Shown: in pieces, positions 1 through 11,559 of the stretch
How the letters are laid out: each line of letters begins with the position of its first letter
Numbering within the stretch: position 1 is the stretch's first letter
DNA from: Chiua virens
Lineage: Eukaryota; Basidiomycota; Agaricomycetes; Boletales; Boletaceae
DNA length: 64,000 nucleotides
Reading direction: 5' to 3'
Assembly (NCBI GenBank): GCA_019787685.1
Contig: JAHNUO010000022.1
Location: forward strand, 186,001-250,000
Made by a program: the position numbers and the translations under genes
Notes under the pieces: model-generated
What the model saw: the letters and a program-made list of their open reading frames with translations, nothing else
The model's database searches: none
What the model was told of the DNA's origin: nothing

Positions 1-367
1 ACTTGAGGAGCTGCTGTTGCCAATGGGGACTGATAATTTGGCTGGTAGCACTGCCTGGGGATCCTGAACCGATATGCTGTGAGTGGATATGACCATTTGG
101 AGGGGAAGGGTAATGAGAGAGGGAATTTTGGTGTTGGTGGTGCGGAATTGGTGGGTGAGAGAGGGCGTGGGGATGGGGGGGATGATGTTGCATCGGGTTT
201 ACCGATCCATTAGTGTAGAGAGAAAAGGCAGGTGATGCTGGGGGAGGGCCAATATTTTGTGAGGCTGGGGGACCTAGGACGGGATGATGTGAGCGTGACC
301 ACGGAGACTGGTCATGGTGATTTGGATGTTTGTGAGGGACAGCGGGAGATTGCTGGGGATAAAACAT
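1..367 (-). CDS. N-terminus of an H/P/Q/S-rich protein, possibly CCR4-like; runs off the left edge
   Basis: Reading leftwards from an ATG at 367, the minus strand stays open to the window edge (about 122 codons). The protein starts MFYPQQSPAV and is rich in His, Pro, Gln and Ser, with HH/PP/QQ clusters and an SPHWQQQLLK stretch at the edge. Such low-complexity N-termini occur in fungal mRNA-decay and transcription factors; the SPHWQQQLL stretch reminds me of fungal CCR4 (deadenylase subunit of CCR4-NOT), but no catalytic domain is in view. Composition and the open frame support a real first exon. The CCR4 link is from memory and weak; any Q/H-rich regulator would fit. A CGTCGT trinucleotide tract lies 110-165 bases upstream of the start. 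Confidence 0.5.
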   Translation of the reverse strand, partial: MFYPQQSPAVPHKHPNHHDQSPWSRSHHPVLGPPASQNIGPPPASPAFSLYTNGSVNPMQHHPPHPHALSHPPIPHHQHQNSLSHYPSPPNGHIHSQHIGSGSPGSATSQIISPHWQQQLLK

Positions 368-478
368 GGCATAAGAGCCGGACAACCTGCTGAACGTACA
401 GAGGAAGATGTACAACTGTCGGGCGTGGTGATAACAAAGAACAAACAAGAAACTATGTCCAGTCAGATGTTTGCCTGT

Positions 479-531
479 CGCCGTCGTCGTCGGTGTCGTC
501 CACGTCGTCGTCCACGTCGTCGTCGTCGCTG
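479..531. repeat. CGTCGT trinucleotide-rich tract
   Basis: Imperfect CGT/CGTC repeats fill about 50 bases. Translated, they give only Arg/Ser runs. The tract lies between the divergent starts at 367 (minus) and 680 (plus), so it is best seen as a microsatellite in a shared 5' region. Confidence 0.7.
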
Positions 532-679
532 ACCAGCTTCAGGTCCAGTGTGTAAACCCGGTCAGCGCCCGAAAATGGGATCGGCGTCACACGTGACCAT
601 ATCCCATTTTGAGTAACATTCCGGGCCGAATTTAAACCCGATACTTCATCTCTTAATAGATTACCATCGTACCATCACC

Positions 680-1994
680 ATGTCCAAGTATTTCCAAGCC
701 ACCGCATCCGCCCCAGTCAACATTGCTTGCATCAAGTAAGTCAGATCGAACATCTCTGCTTCGCGTACTCACTGCGATCTAGGTACTGGGGAAAGCGAGA
801 CACGAAGCTCATCTTGCCGACCAACTCTTCCCTCTCCGTCACCCTCAACCAAAATCACCTCCGCTCGACCACCACCTCCCGTGCAGACCCTTCCTTCACC
901 CAGGACATCCTCTGGCTCAATGGCAAACTCGAAGAGATCACACCCGGTGGTCGTCTCCACACCAGTATCACTGAGATGAGACGCCTTCGAAAAGAACTCG
1001 AAGACGCAAATCCCAACGTGGAGAAGGTTTGCCCCCCTTACATACTTCCGTTTAAACATACGTCCAATTCACATCCCAGTTCTCACATTGGAACGTACAC
1101 ATTTGCTCGCACAACAACTTCCCTACTGCCGCCGGTCTCGCTTCCTCCGCCTCGGGCTTTGCAGCCCTCGTGTACTCCCTCGCGAAGCTCTACCAACTTC
1201 CCGCATCCCCAAAAGATCTCTCCCTCATCGCACGTCAAGGTTCCGGTTCTGCCTGCCGTTCCCTCTTTGGCGGGTTCGTCGCATGGCGCGAGGGTACCGC
1301 CCCCGACGGCTCCGACTCCTTCGCCGAACAAGTCGCATCAGAAACTCACTGGCCCGACATGCACGCCCTCATATGCGTCGTCTCCGACGACAAAAAAGGC
1401 ACCTCTTCCACCGCCGGCATGCAACGCACCGTCGACACCTCCACCCTCTTCCCGCAGCGCCTCACCATCGTTCCCGAACGGATGCGCGCCATCACCCAGG
1501 CCATTCAACACCGCGACTTTGACACGTTCGCCGCCATCACGATGAAAGACTCGAACCAGTTCCACGCCGTCGCACTCGACACCGATCCGCCCATCTTTTA
1601 TATGAATGACGTCAGTCGCGCCATCATCGCCGTCGTGACAGAGTACAACCGCGTCGCCCTCGACAAGACCGGCAAGCACAAGGCAGCCTACACCTTTGAC
1701 GCCGGTCCGAACGCGGTTATTTACGCGCCTAGGGAGAACATGAAGGAGATCATCGAGCTGATCGTCTCGTATTTCCCTCAAGAATCCTTCAACGATCCTT
1801 TCCAGCTCTTCGGAGGGGTGACTGGCGCAGTCCAAGGTCGCCTCGTAGACGGCTTCGATACAGTCGTAGCGAAGCGCTTTGGCATTGGGGCCGTGAAGAC
1901 GCTCATCCACACTTGTGTCGGAGATGGCCCTCGCGTCTGCGGTGACGAAGAAGCGTTGTTAGGCCATGACGGCCTGCCCAAGACGTCTGCTTGA
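680..1994 (+). CDS. MVD1: Diphosphomevalonate decarboxylase (mevalonate pathway)
   Basis: ATP-dependent decarboxylation of mevalonate 5-diphosphate to isopentenyl diphosphate, the last mevalonate-pathway step feeding sterol and isoprenoid synthesis. Three exons: 680-735, 783-1026 and 1080-1994, with GT-AG introns of 47 and 53 bp; together 404 residues, the usual length. The N-terminus has the family's APVNIACIKYWGKRD motif (split by intron 1) and LPTNSSLSVTL. Exon 3 carries the GHMP-kinase ATP-binding loop NFPTAAGLASSASG, then SGSACRSLFGGFVAW with the conserved Ser/Arg, and ends with TFDAGPNA (catalytic Asp). No defects are visible. It converges on the arrestin gene (end to end, 721 bp between stops) and is divergent from the gene at 1-367. 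Identification is secure. Confidence 0.96.
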
Positions 1995-2715
1995 TTCAGG
2001 GTTACTTGGTTCTCTATTGCTCCTATCTACCGGTCAGTGTAACAGGATACGTGTATCACCAAGTCTCTTTTAGAATATCTCTTTGTTATAGTACATATGG
2101 AGTCAGAATTCACAACACATTATCGGTCGTGCTTGTTCTCCGTGTTATCCTACACCAAACACGACTTCAAGTTTGTGGGTCTCAATCGAGTTAGCACACG
2201 CCACTGGGATCACCGCCGATGAACCGACAACTCATAATGGACACCGTGCTGAAACACGAGATCTCCGTACGATTCATCCGACGACACTCCATTGCCTCGT
2301 TTCATCTCGCTGCGAGTAAAACCTTGCCCGGCTCATCACCTCACACTCGCTTCAGATCCAACACGTCTCATACCGTACATCAGCGCCAAATCGACTATTC
2401 ATACATGCTTGGATAATGCAAAGAGCCTATTCAAGATACAAATTCCGACAATCTATCCATCTATGTATCAACAAGATACCCAAAGGGGAAAAACTACGCC
2501 GGGTCTGAGACATGGTAGGGTCAATCAAGGAGGGATCAGACATGATGAGCAAAAAGGGAAAACAAAATGATTGGACGAGTGAACGAGAGGAGGGACGCAG
2601 GAAAGCCCTGTGGCGTCAGATGTACAACAGCAGTATCGACACGAAAAACACGAGGTCGAGATAGCACCACGCCCGTGCCACCCTACCACGATGAACAACG
2701 ACGCGTCGACGTGCG
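1995..2715. other. Convergent intergenic region
   Basis: This lies between the two stop codons and must hold both 3' UTRs. Only short non-conserved open frames are present; no RNA gene or repeat is evident. Confidence 0.6.
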
Positions 2716-5127
2716 CTACGCCACCCGCCTGAGCGCAGCCCTTCTGATCATCAACGGTTCCTCATCCTCACTGTTGGCGCCGTGCGCAGTCCTCTCGGCC
2801 TCCTCATAAGAAGGCAGACCACGCAAGCTCGTCAACGGCGTCACACCACCAATGAACCCACGCGAGGCCACATCATAATCGGGCACCTCCGTAAACGCAC
2901 GGTGCCACAACAGGTGGTTGTCCGGCTCCGTCGTCGGCGTCGACGTCATCGACACTGGGACCGAAATCGTCAAGGTAGACGACACGGACGGCTGCCGCGA
3001 TATATGGAAATTCTGCGACAGACGATGCGGTGGCGCATCCGTCGACGACGTGGTACTCGAGTGCGAATTGGGTCGCGGATGAAGCCAGCCCGATGTCGGG
3101 AGCGACATTTGGGGTTTCATTTGGATGTTGAACAGTCCAGGGAGTGACCGACTCACATGGCCGTCATGCAAAAACGTCTCGTGGGAAGCGGGGATGGTGG
3201 ACACAGGAAGCGGTGCGATTGTCGTCATCGTGAGGCGCCGCTCGGGACTGGGCGCTCGACTGTGACGCCGGCTGGCGAATCTGCTCTCAGGTCGACTGAC
3301 AACATCTGGGGAAGTTGAATATGGACTGGTGTCGGCGTGGGATTGGGGAGGAGCGGTGTTAGAGAGGGAGAGAAGGAGCTCAGAGTTGACCAAATCTAGA
3401 GGCGTGCTGGTCCCCGATTGGGGTACATGAGGAAGGTAGAATGCGCCCGTGTGAGGTGTCAAAGGAGACGTGGCACCCGACGGTGTCCACGCACCAGACA
3501 GCGACCGGTGTTCGGGCAGGAGCGTCGGGCTGACACCACTGTGTACCCATGGATTAGGTACGCGTGTCGTAGCTGAATCAGGTAGATACATATTTGCCAC
3601 ACGATCCCGAACGTGTGCGGAATAGCTCGGAAGCTCAACGTCCTGTTCTTCATCTGCGGGTGCTTCGGAACCCCCCAGAAGAAGACGTCGGGTAACTGCA
3701 CAGTTTGCCCTCGCCTCATCAAGCAGTCGAGGATCGAGGATGTGCAAGGGAAGAGAACACCGCAACTCTGAGGCATGTCCGTCTGTGTTGGAAATAAGAA
3801 AAGACCATCGTATTCGATGGCTAACCGTGATGGGTTCGAGGGTATGTGAGGGGGTGACAGATTTTGGGATAAATAAAGTGAGCTGAGACACGATGTCGTC
3901 CTGACTTATCGGAATCTCGCCCTCGGTGGTCGAGGTCGGCACGACAGGTTCGGCCGGATGTAAAGGAATGTTGGAAGGGAGTGGCGGTGCAACTAATAGA
4001 TGAGAATCATGTGACGAAGAGGACGCTCTGCTTGGCACCTGCCGGAGTGTGAGGTCTTGGTTGGCAAGGGGGGCCAGTGATCCGAAACTCTGCGAACGAT
4101 CTCCATTCGAAAGTCCCGGTGTAGGAGGAGACGAGGTGGAGCTGAGCGGGATTCCGAAGTTCCGTCCTGCCACAGGGACGGCGTTCCCGTTCAAGAGTTC
4201 ATGGTTTGCGGTAACGACGCTACGTATTTGCTCCTGTACGCCACCGCGGGAATGTAATTTGGTTGTTTCACTTATGGTCGTCGTGACCATGAGGACCCTG
4301 ACTCCCTTGGCGAGGGGTGAGAACTTCACGATTGCAGTCAACTTGTCTCCAGCAGCCCATGCCTTGTGCGGAATCAGGATGGAGTACATGAGCTTTTCGG
4401 GCCATGTATTCTCGATTTCGAGGGATTGTTGGTACTCCAGTGCTTCAGGGGCGAAGATGCGGACAATGGATATCGGCATAACTGCTTGCAAATTGTGCGC
4501 GAGACCCGGACGAACGGCAACAGCCCTGAGCTTGTAGCTCACATAAGCACCGCCACTAATGTTGCTCGCGATGCTCGATGGTAAAGAACCGCCCAGTTGG
4601 AGTTGGAACGGAAATTGGTGGAATCCAGCCTTGAGCGTGTGACTATGTCGTCTCTCGCCCTCCAGGAAAGACCACTCGTGGTTGCAGATGGTGTACCACT
4701 GCGGTGATGCACTCAAAGGCGAGCTGTAGGCGACACATGAGCCAGTGAAAAAAGAGAGGAAAAGTAACACTCGCCTGTCGTTCAGCGACGCTGGTAGCTT
4801 GGCTTTCCCTTTGAACTGGAGGGTGATCTCCTTAATGGAGGTGGGTTCCCTGAGGTGCAGTACGATATGGCCCTTGAGCAAGGCGGGTTCGACGTCGACG
4901 CCGGTGCCCTTGAGAGAGATACAATCTGAATCGACGACGATGTCGATACCTACCCTCTCCTTCTCCCTAATCATGTCGTGGTGGTGGTCGGGATGTGCCG
5001 AGGATCCTGGGACGAAACTCGACAGGGCGGCATGAAGAGCGGAGGATAGGTGGTCCACTTCGTGATCCTGGGTTGTTATATGCCCCTCACGAGCCGGAGA
5101 AGATGGTCTCGTCAGTGAGAACGTCAT
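2716..5127 (-). CDS. Alpha-arrestin (ART/Rod1-like) endocytosis adaptor
   Basis: Open for 803 codons. Alpha-arrestins recruit Nedd4/Rsp5-type ubiquitin ligases to plasma-membrane transporters and receptors. Residues about 60-240 look like an arrestin N domain (IVLHLREPTSIKEITLQF, NHEWSFLEGE, HTLKAGFHQFPFQLQLGGSLPSS), and about 245-480 an arrestin C domain. A Ser/Pro-rich tail follows, containing the PY-like motifs LPSYSAH and LPSYEEAE that would bind WW domains. At 4699-4770 the frame crosses an atypical stretch (VLLFLSFF...). Its ends are GT and AG and its length of 72 is a multiple of three, so it may be a cryptic intron; splicing would join NDRR to WYTICNHEW, closer to the family. A 45-nt alternative inside the same stretch is also possible. 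Otherwise intact. Confidence 0.88.
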   Translation of the reverse strand: MTFSLTRPSSPAREGHITTQDHEVDHLSSALHAALSSFVPGSSAHPDHHHDMIREKERVGIDIVVDSDCISLKGTGVDVEPALLKGHIVLHLREPTSIKEITLQFKGKAKLPASLNDRRVLLFLSFFTGSCVAYSSPLSASPQWYTICNHEWSFLEGERRHSHTLKAGFHQFPFQLQLGGSLPSSIASNISGGAYVSYKLRAVAVRPGLAHNLQAVMPISIVRIFAPEALEYQQSLEIENTWPEKLMYSILIPHKAWAAGDKLTAIVKFSPLAKGVRVLMVTTTISETTKLHSRGGVQEQIRSVVTANHELLNGNAVPVAGRNFGIPLSSTSSPPTPGLSNGDRSQSFGSLAPLANQDLTLRQVPSRASSSSHDSHLLVAPPLPSNIPLHPAEPVVPTSTTEGEIPISQDDIVSQLTLFIPKSVTPSHTLEPITVSHRIRWSFLISNTDGHASELRCSLPLHILDPRLLDEARANCAVTRRLLLGGSEAPADEEQDVELPSYSAHVRDRVANMYLPDSATTRVPNPWVHSGVSPTLLPEHRSLSGAWTPSGATSPLTPHTGAFYLPHVPQSGTSTPLDLVNSELLLSLSNTAPPQSHADTSPYSTSPDVVSRPESRFASRRHSRAPSPERRLTMTTIAPLPVSTIPASHETFLHDGHVSRSLPGLFNIQMKPQMSLPTSGWLHPRPNSHSSTTSSTDAPPHRLSQNFHISRQPSVSSTLTISVPVSMTSTPTTEPDNHLLWHRAFTEVPDYDVASRGFIGGVTPLTSLRGLPSYEEAERTAHGANSEDEEPLMIRRAALRRVA
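4699..4770 (-). other. Probable in-frame (72 nt) intron in the arrestin gene
   Basis: On the minus strand this begins GTGTTACTTTTCC and ends ACCGCAG, has a T-rich interior, and encodes a hydrophobic stretch out of keeping with the arrestin fold. Removing it keeps the frame. RNA evidence would decide. Confidence 0.5.
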
Positions 5128-7544
5128 GACAGCACAAGCGGATAGTGACGTGAGGATTAAGGTTCAGCAACCTGGTTTAGGGGAACACCTTCAAGGGTCC
5201 AACTGCTGAGCCGACGGAATGCGTAAGAAATACAGGGATGGAATGAGGAAGATTCGGTGGCGCCCAGTTGGTACGTGACCACGGTCGAGTTTGAGACTGA
5301 ACGGAAATGAAAACCTGGTCAGTAACAAGCGAGAGGAATCGATGAGCGAACAAAGCAGCCGCCTTTTCCTCTTTAAAGTTCACAACGGCGAACCGCATTT
5401 TCAGGTCGGAACAGAAATACAAGTGGCTCCCGAGTCTAGCCTGAAATGTTGGCAGCGATCAACGGCAAGCGACGCTTACTATTCGAGCAAATAGGGTTTT
5501 TTCGGATAGAAATGGCTCACGCTACTCCTGGACCGTGGTATCTTCGCCGATTCGCCGAGAATTTCACGCCGTAGTGCCTGCCCTGTCTGTTTTCAGGGAT
5601 TGTGGTCGGCCCAGATCGGACCGACTCTGAACCTGTACAGCTGCGGTGCTTTCAACATGAGGTCCATGACATGGATACGATGTTTCCGCAGTGTAACTAT
5701 CATCACCCTGATCATCGCCCATATTTCTTCATCTTTTGTCCGGTCTCCCGTGTGAATTTGGCAGGAGATTCAGATGGCTCCAAGATCATCCATCCAATCA
5801 AGATACTGATCTCTTATCGCCCCTCAGCAAGGCGTAGTTGCTGTGCTGCTCATTTCCCTGGAAGATCAAAGAAGAGCATCGTTAGTTGCCGAGCTCTGTA
5901 ACCATTTATTTGGAATACGGTCCGTCAATGCCTTTCGCAACGCTCGATTTGAAGTATGATTCGACTTTGCCAATCTCACATCAATTCCTCGCGAAATCCC
6001 GACTTGCAAGCGACATCGATTTGTACCATTCAGCTGGTTCAGCGCTCGCATACAGCCACGTCAAGAATGAATTAATGATACCGTACAGCAGGTCCTTGTT
6101 TCAGAATGTTCCGTTCTCATCTGTGTCGGGGCAGTGGGCAAGTTTGCGGATACATTCTCCAGCGGCTCATCAGCACCCTACATTTCGAGTGTATTGTCGA
6201 CGTTTTGCTTGGCCTAGAATCGGGCGAGCTCACACCGCCACCATACCCAAAATGTGGGCCTTTGAAAGTCTTTCTGACTATTCTCGGACGCGCCTTCTGA
6301 AAGTGGGTTTCTGTCTTGGGATCAATGCATATGGGATTTCCGTCACCACCTCGTATGTAGCAACACCAGTACTAGTCCCGAGTCACAAGTTCGAAGGATC
6401 TACAGATTGCGTGAATGGAAATGCCTATCTATCTCTTGCTACGCACCTTTAGCATCGATCGCGATTCACGTTGCGTCCTCTTATCACACCTTCAAGTTGC
6501 CGCTTGTGAGGTTGACGCCGCAATTGAGGTGAGCAACGTGTTATCTATTGGCTTATCATATGTTTCTATCCCTTTTAGCTTCAAGCTTAAGTTCCGAGTC
6601 GAGCTAAGATTGGAATCCTGCGTTTTAGGTCAAACTTCGGCATATTTTCGGGCATCTTCAGTTCTGTATTTCGCAGCAAGTCTTGCGATTTTCCCCCGAC
6701 GAGCGGTCCGAGGGATGCCATAACCCCGTCAAGACTGGCATCTGTGCGATGCGCATGTCAAATGGCCACGTGATGACATCCATAATGCAGTGAAGCGTGG
6801 CTTGTGTCCACTAGCATTCCATATTTATCCACGTGCGCATGTCCACTGGGCCTTTCACGATGAAGACTTCGGGTTTGATTCAGTCCTTCTTCTGTCCAAA
6901 GTACCTTACCAATTTATCAGCCATCATCAGAGATCGATGGATCATCCGAGTCTGAGCTCGCCAGTGTCATTGGAATAATTCGACGGGCAAGTGTGATGCC
7001 ATGGTGGCGCACTTCTTCTAGTCGGAGGTCAGAACCAATCATTGGCTCTAGCCTGCCAGTCATCGCTATAGTGACACAAGAACCCGTCCCTCGTAGATCA
7101 GTGACATCAATCGACTCGGCTCCGACGATGTTCGCGATTCCTATCTAACACCGGACGTCCGCTTCCGACGTCACCGGCACCTGTTGGCCGTCGAGTCCTT
7201 GTCGTCCTTACTACGCTCGTCTGTCAACGTCGAGAAGTCTGTTTCCAACCCAATATCTTTGTTTACCCGTCGCCGCGTCTCTTAAACACCCTCCCCTACC
7301 AATACTCCGAGACTCGTATCTCCGTGTCCATGCGAGGTTAACACGCCACATCGTCATTTCTCAGCGATGCTCGCATTTCCCGTCCTCTTGTTCCTCCGAT
7401 TTGAACTCTCCGGCTCAACCTTTCTCTGCAAAATGCTGACCACCGACAGTCGGACTAACGCCATGCTTTGCGATCGGCGCCATGTTTGCAGGCCGTTCAC
7501 ATTGGATTCTCAGCCTATCACTTTGCCGCTATCTGACTTGCCAT
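5128..7544. other. No supported gene
   Basis: Open frames here (the longest about 188 codons, 5886-6452 plus) show no recognisable motif and no family resemblance. It is AT/GC-balanced unique-looking sequence, probably including the arrestin promoter at its left end. Confidence 0.5.
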
Positions 7545-7752
7545 TTAGCGATACCGACGGCCGCTGATACCGAGTCGCGCCGACGCGGTGATCTCTGTGT
7601 GCTCTCGGGCCCAATCCTCGGCGACCTGCCACTGCTCGTGTTCTAATAGGTTGATAGATACCAGGCACCGGGAAGCCACATTCACCCAAACGCCTCTAAC
7701 CAATGAGCATTTAGGAGTAGGCGATATGCCAATCACGATCTCGGCAATCCAA

Positions 7753-8040
7753 TCATGCCATGACGCGTTCTAGATCGTCCTGTCTCCTGGCGTTCGGATG
7801 TGACGCATCCAACTCGGGGATCTCTGACGCCACCGTCGATCGCTCGTCTTCTTGCAATCTCTGCCAGTGTCCGGGTTTCCTTACAGTACACCAACAACAT
7901 AACTCACCGCGGGCACGCGGAACGCCACTGCAGATAGGACATGCAAGTCCCCCGTTGTTGTGAGCCTCCACTCTATCCGAATACGTCTTTTCCTGCTCCC
8001 ATGCATGCGGCGGGTTGATAACACGCCAGTGTCCGTTCAT
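7753..8040 (-). CDS. Small hypothetical Cys-rich fragment
   Basis: An open frame of 95 codons starting MNGHWRVINPPHAW with a CPIC...CCWC cysteine cluster around residues 35-50, which could bind zinc. On the same strand just downstream (7545-7736) another frame contains WVNVASRCLVSINLLEHEQW. Between them is a good branch-point/acceptor-like CTAAATGCTCATTGGTTAG, so both may be exons of one unrecognised gene or a decayed one. No function can be assigned. Confidence 0.3.
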   Translation of the reverse strand: MNGHWRVINPPHAWEQEKTYSDRVEAHNNGGLACPICSGVPRARGELCCWCTVRKPGHWQRLQEDERSTVASEIPELDASHPNARRQDDLERVMA

Positions 8041-8789
8041 GTCAACGGATATGACGGTGCCGATTCACCATCGGACGATGATGGACCAGATACTGTTCAC
8101 AGCAGCCAAGACCACCTATTATGTAGGTTTATCCTCCCAACGCATTTAGGCTATTAACCTCGCTTGATCTCCATTATCGCCAACCTTGCTTAGCCCGATG
8201 GCCAAGTCTACGTACACGCCGTCTTGTGGCGGCGCGAAATAGATAATCTTATCTCGGTGATCATGATCGTCCGCCTGTATCTGCTTGTCGGCCTTGACGA
8301 GGTCTTTGGCGCTCTGAAGACGGACGTCCGCGATCGTCGTGGAAAGCGGCTCTCGATTCTAGGTGCTTTCTTGTTTGACTGCCTCACCGCTTGCCAATGC
8401 GTTGTGCCGTTGCCTTCCCACGTGGCTGGAAGTCTTACGGATCACATCGGCTTGGTACATACTGAATTAATCGGGACCGTTCGGAAGCGGAAATAAAGCC
8501 AATTCCGATTCGAGGCGGATGTTCGTAAAGGTGTTTATAATTATCCAAGTGTGTGGTTTATGATCCGGAAACAACGTACACCTTCTCGGGTCACACCTTG
8601 TGATTGTAGCCATATTTTCATCAACTATGCACACGATACGAAAGAGGGTGTGCATTTGCATGATAAATTTGGTGTCATGACCGCGACACAACCTGTTGTC
8701 GTACGTACACACGGTAAAGCAACGTACATACCACAAGATTATCCGATAAATAGGAATAACACGCGACCATCTGCATTGGGTAGCTTGTT
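8041..8789. other. No supported gene; possible minus-strand coding remnant
   Basis: A minus-strand stretch near 8200-8360 reads with protein-like composition (KDLVKADKQIQADD, then IYFAPPQDGVYVDLAIGLSK) but has no start and no clear splice partners. It may belong with the fragment at 7753-8040. Confidence 0.3.
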
Positions 8790-11377
8790 TCACGCCTTGT
8801 ACAGCGTATCCAAAAATATGCTCGCCACCTCCTCGACGATTGTCGGTCCAACGGCGCTCGAGCTTCCAAGACCTGTACGAGAAACATCAAGTGAGTAAGT
8901 CAGGCATGAACGTAAGCCTGTGACCCGCAGGGACGCGGGGAATGCCACGCATAGTAATCTCGAAGCACCTTCCACTTCGTATGAGGGTAATCGTGCAAAG
9001 ACATACCGTACAATGCCACCATCGTTCCCTTGCCATTTGGCGTCTGCTTCGCTTCGGCAACACATGTCTTGAGATCCGAAATGAACGTTTCCACGACTTG
9101 CAATGTCAAACGCTACCCATACACGTCTCATCGTCAGCACATCGTCTTCGCACGAACCACAAGTTTCGAGGGAAACAATGGAAATCAGAGACAGTGAACG
9201 TAACGCACCGTACACGCAATATGCACCGCAGCAGGTGCGGCCAAGGCGTTCAGATGCCATCCACGTTTGGACATCCTATCACCAACTTCGTACACATTCA
9301 CCGATTTGTCTTGAGAGCCAAAAGCAACGACCGAGGCTGGTGGGGAACCAAGAATGTAGAGTTCGGGGATGGAGGCGGTGATTGTATTGGCAATACGTCG
9401 GGCGCAGGTAACAATGTCACGGCATGATTGAAGGTAGCCGCTGTAAGATACGTGGGAGGGAAAAGGTGAGACTTGGGTTTAAATAAATGAGACAAATGGA
9501 AAAAAGTACGAACTCGGATCCCATGTATTGCATGGCAGCCCACGTGCCAGCAATCAAGGCTCCTGGTCTGTACAGAACAAAGATCAATATGTTGGTTCAC
9601 GGATATCGTGATATCATTCGTCGATGACGAATCTTACCTTGACCCAGATAAACTTGGACTCGCATACACACCCCCTGCACAGAATAGAATGCGTTGAGTA
9701 ACCCACGTGGACAATCAGGGACTCAAGAAACAAACCAGTCCAGTTTGGCGTAACGTAGTATTGGTATCTTCGAAGCGCAGCGTCACGGTACATAATCACA
9801 GAAGATCCCTACGTGTTTCACGAACATGAGCTGAAAGGCAACTCTAAAAGAACAAATGCCCGACTCGCCTTGGGTGCAAATCCATACTACCAAACGAACA
9901 GGTATCATTTCAGCGACCTTTCGCATACACATACATGAACAGAAAGAAAGCGGAAGAGCGACGGACCTTGTGGGTGTCACAACTGATGCTCGTCACACCA
10001 CGAACGCGAAAATCAAAAGACAATAATTTATAGCGACCATTTTCTCCATTCGCGAGACCGGCCTGTTCGAGGAAGGGAACGATAAAAGAACCAAGACAAC
10101 AATCAACGTGAAGACCAATATTGTATTTCGCAGAGAGTGCACCAAGGGCGACGATGTCATCTTGATTACCGTCTGGGAAGTTGATCGCAGAGCCTACGAG
10201 CTAATGGATGACAAATTAGTAAACTGGGGCAATATCCCGTTCAATGCAACATGGGCCCACCATGATAGTATTTCTGTTTCTGATGTGAGACGCAAGTCAG
10301 GTGATGTCATGGAAAGTATGAGAGAGGTAAACGAAATACGAACATGGCTCTGCGTACGCGGCTCAGGTTCACCTGGCGCGTCACGGGGTCAACAGGAACC
10401 TCATGGAGCTTGACACCCATATAGGCTGCACCCTTGTCAAATGCAGCATGCGCAGTCACCGGGACGATCCTGTGTGAGAGTGTTAACCTCGACCAAGTAC
10501 CGAAAAACGCGGAAAGTAGACACTGACATCTCTGGTTCGGTGATGCCCTTGACATCTCTCGCCCAGTCCCTATATGTCTTGACAGCCATGACGATTGATT
10601 CGGTACCACCGGATGTCATCGTGCCAGCACCATCTGGATTGTTGTACATCCTCAGACACATCGCAACAATTTCTGCCTCCATCTTCCGGACCGAGGGAAA
10701 GACGTCCGGGTGGAGCGGATTGGAGACCGCGTACCGCTCAAATGCAGCGACGATGACCCTGGTGAGATCCTCTCCGCCGTCTACCCTCATCAATCAGTCA
10801 CCCACACTATGTGAACAACATGCGTTGATAAACACGCGAAATGGTCACGTACGGTAAACGGCACCCGAGAGTTTACCCTGCTTCCAATCCGTGTGAGCAC
10901 CAAGCTCCTTGTCCATCCTCGCCATTTCCTCGAGAATCCATTCCGCGGACTTGCCTTGCGCGGGAAGGGAGAGATGTCGTGTAATTTCACCAGCTTTCGG
11001 GAGAAGCTTCTCTTCGATGTCGACTTTGACTTTTCCTAGTTCCTCTTGTAGCTTTTTTTGTGCAGGGGGGAGCTTCATGGCGAGAAGTAATGCTTTCTGG
11101 ATTAAATGAAACGGATCTGAGCCAATCATCCAGCCCGAACAAGAGCGTCGGTTACCTTTGAGGTCCACACATATCCGTCCGCCACCGTTTGTCTGAGCCC
11201 TCTCGCGCGTAAGTGTCTGAACGTCCTAACCACCTGCGTCGCCAGCACATAGAAAAACAGGGCGGTCTTGGCACACTCGAACGGGGTGCGTGTGCATTCG
11301 CTCCACCATTCCCAGACGAGTCCTGGTGTCGGGAGTGCATGCTCTAGCGATGAAACGACGTCTTGTAGGTTTTCCAT
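8790..11377 (-). CDS. DPL1: Sphingosine-1-phosphate lyase
   Basis: ER-membrane, PLP-dependent lyase that cleaves sphingosine/phytosphingosine 1-phosphate to ethanolamine phosphate and a fatty aldehyde, ending sphingolipid breakdown. I rebuilt 13 exons, all phases consistent: 11377-11156, 11096-10853, 10780-10528, 10469-10344, 10279-10261, 10200-9967, 9886-9869, 9808-9736, 9674-9638, 9567-9514, 9440-9209, 9112-9007 and 8872-8790, giving 566 residues (human 568). The N-terminal membrane segment is around [12 protein letters not shown]. Family blocks are [39 protein letters not shown] and the PLP-lysine motif CDTHK-YGFAPKG, which is split exactly after the Lys by an intron. Exon 7 is only 18 nt and its downstream intron uses a GC donor (AAG|GCGAGT). 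Divergent from prefoldin 4. Confidence 0.94.
9869..9886 (-). other. DPL1: 18-nt microexon (YGFAPK) of the S1P lyase gene
   Basis: It encodes six invariant residues right after the PLP-binding lysine. The upstream intron ends TTTGGTAG; the downstream intron starts GCGAGT and ends CACGTAG, a GC-AG intron. Without this exon the active-site loop is lost. Confidence 0.85.
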
Positions 11378-11559
11378 GGTGAAAACTAGTGATGGAGGTG
11401 TACACGTCGCCTCCTGGGACCTGGTAAGAGCGTCCTTGTCCAAGGTTCCCGAATCCGAGTATGTCTGGGCCGACACCGGAAATATCCACAATAGCAACCG
11501 GTTCCGGTTAGCACACGTTGTAACATACGACTTTCGACAATCACACGATATACACCAAA
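11378..11559. promoter_or_regulatory. Bidirectional promoter between S1P lyase and prefoldin 4
   Basis: Only 182 bp separate the two divergent start codons, so both core promoters and 5' UTRs must overlap here. No clear TATA box was picked out. Confidence 0.6.

Noticed and set aside
479..531. CRISPR-like array
   Set aside because: Simple trinucleotide repeat without spacers; the organism is eukaryotic.
727..1910. Long overlapping open frames on both strands across the decarboxylase gene
   Set aside because: They are Ser/Pro/Arg-rich shadows of the GC-rich MVD1 exons; the spliced MVD1 frame has the family motifs.
3459..3776. Second minus-strand frame inside the arrestin gene
   Set aside because: It overlaps the arrestin frame and has no motif of its own.
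5886..6452. 188-codon plus-strand frame
   Set aside because: No recognisable motif, no splice partners; a chance frame remains the simplest view.
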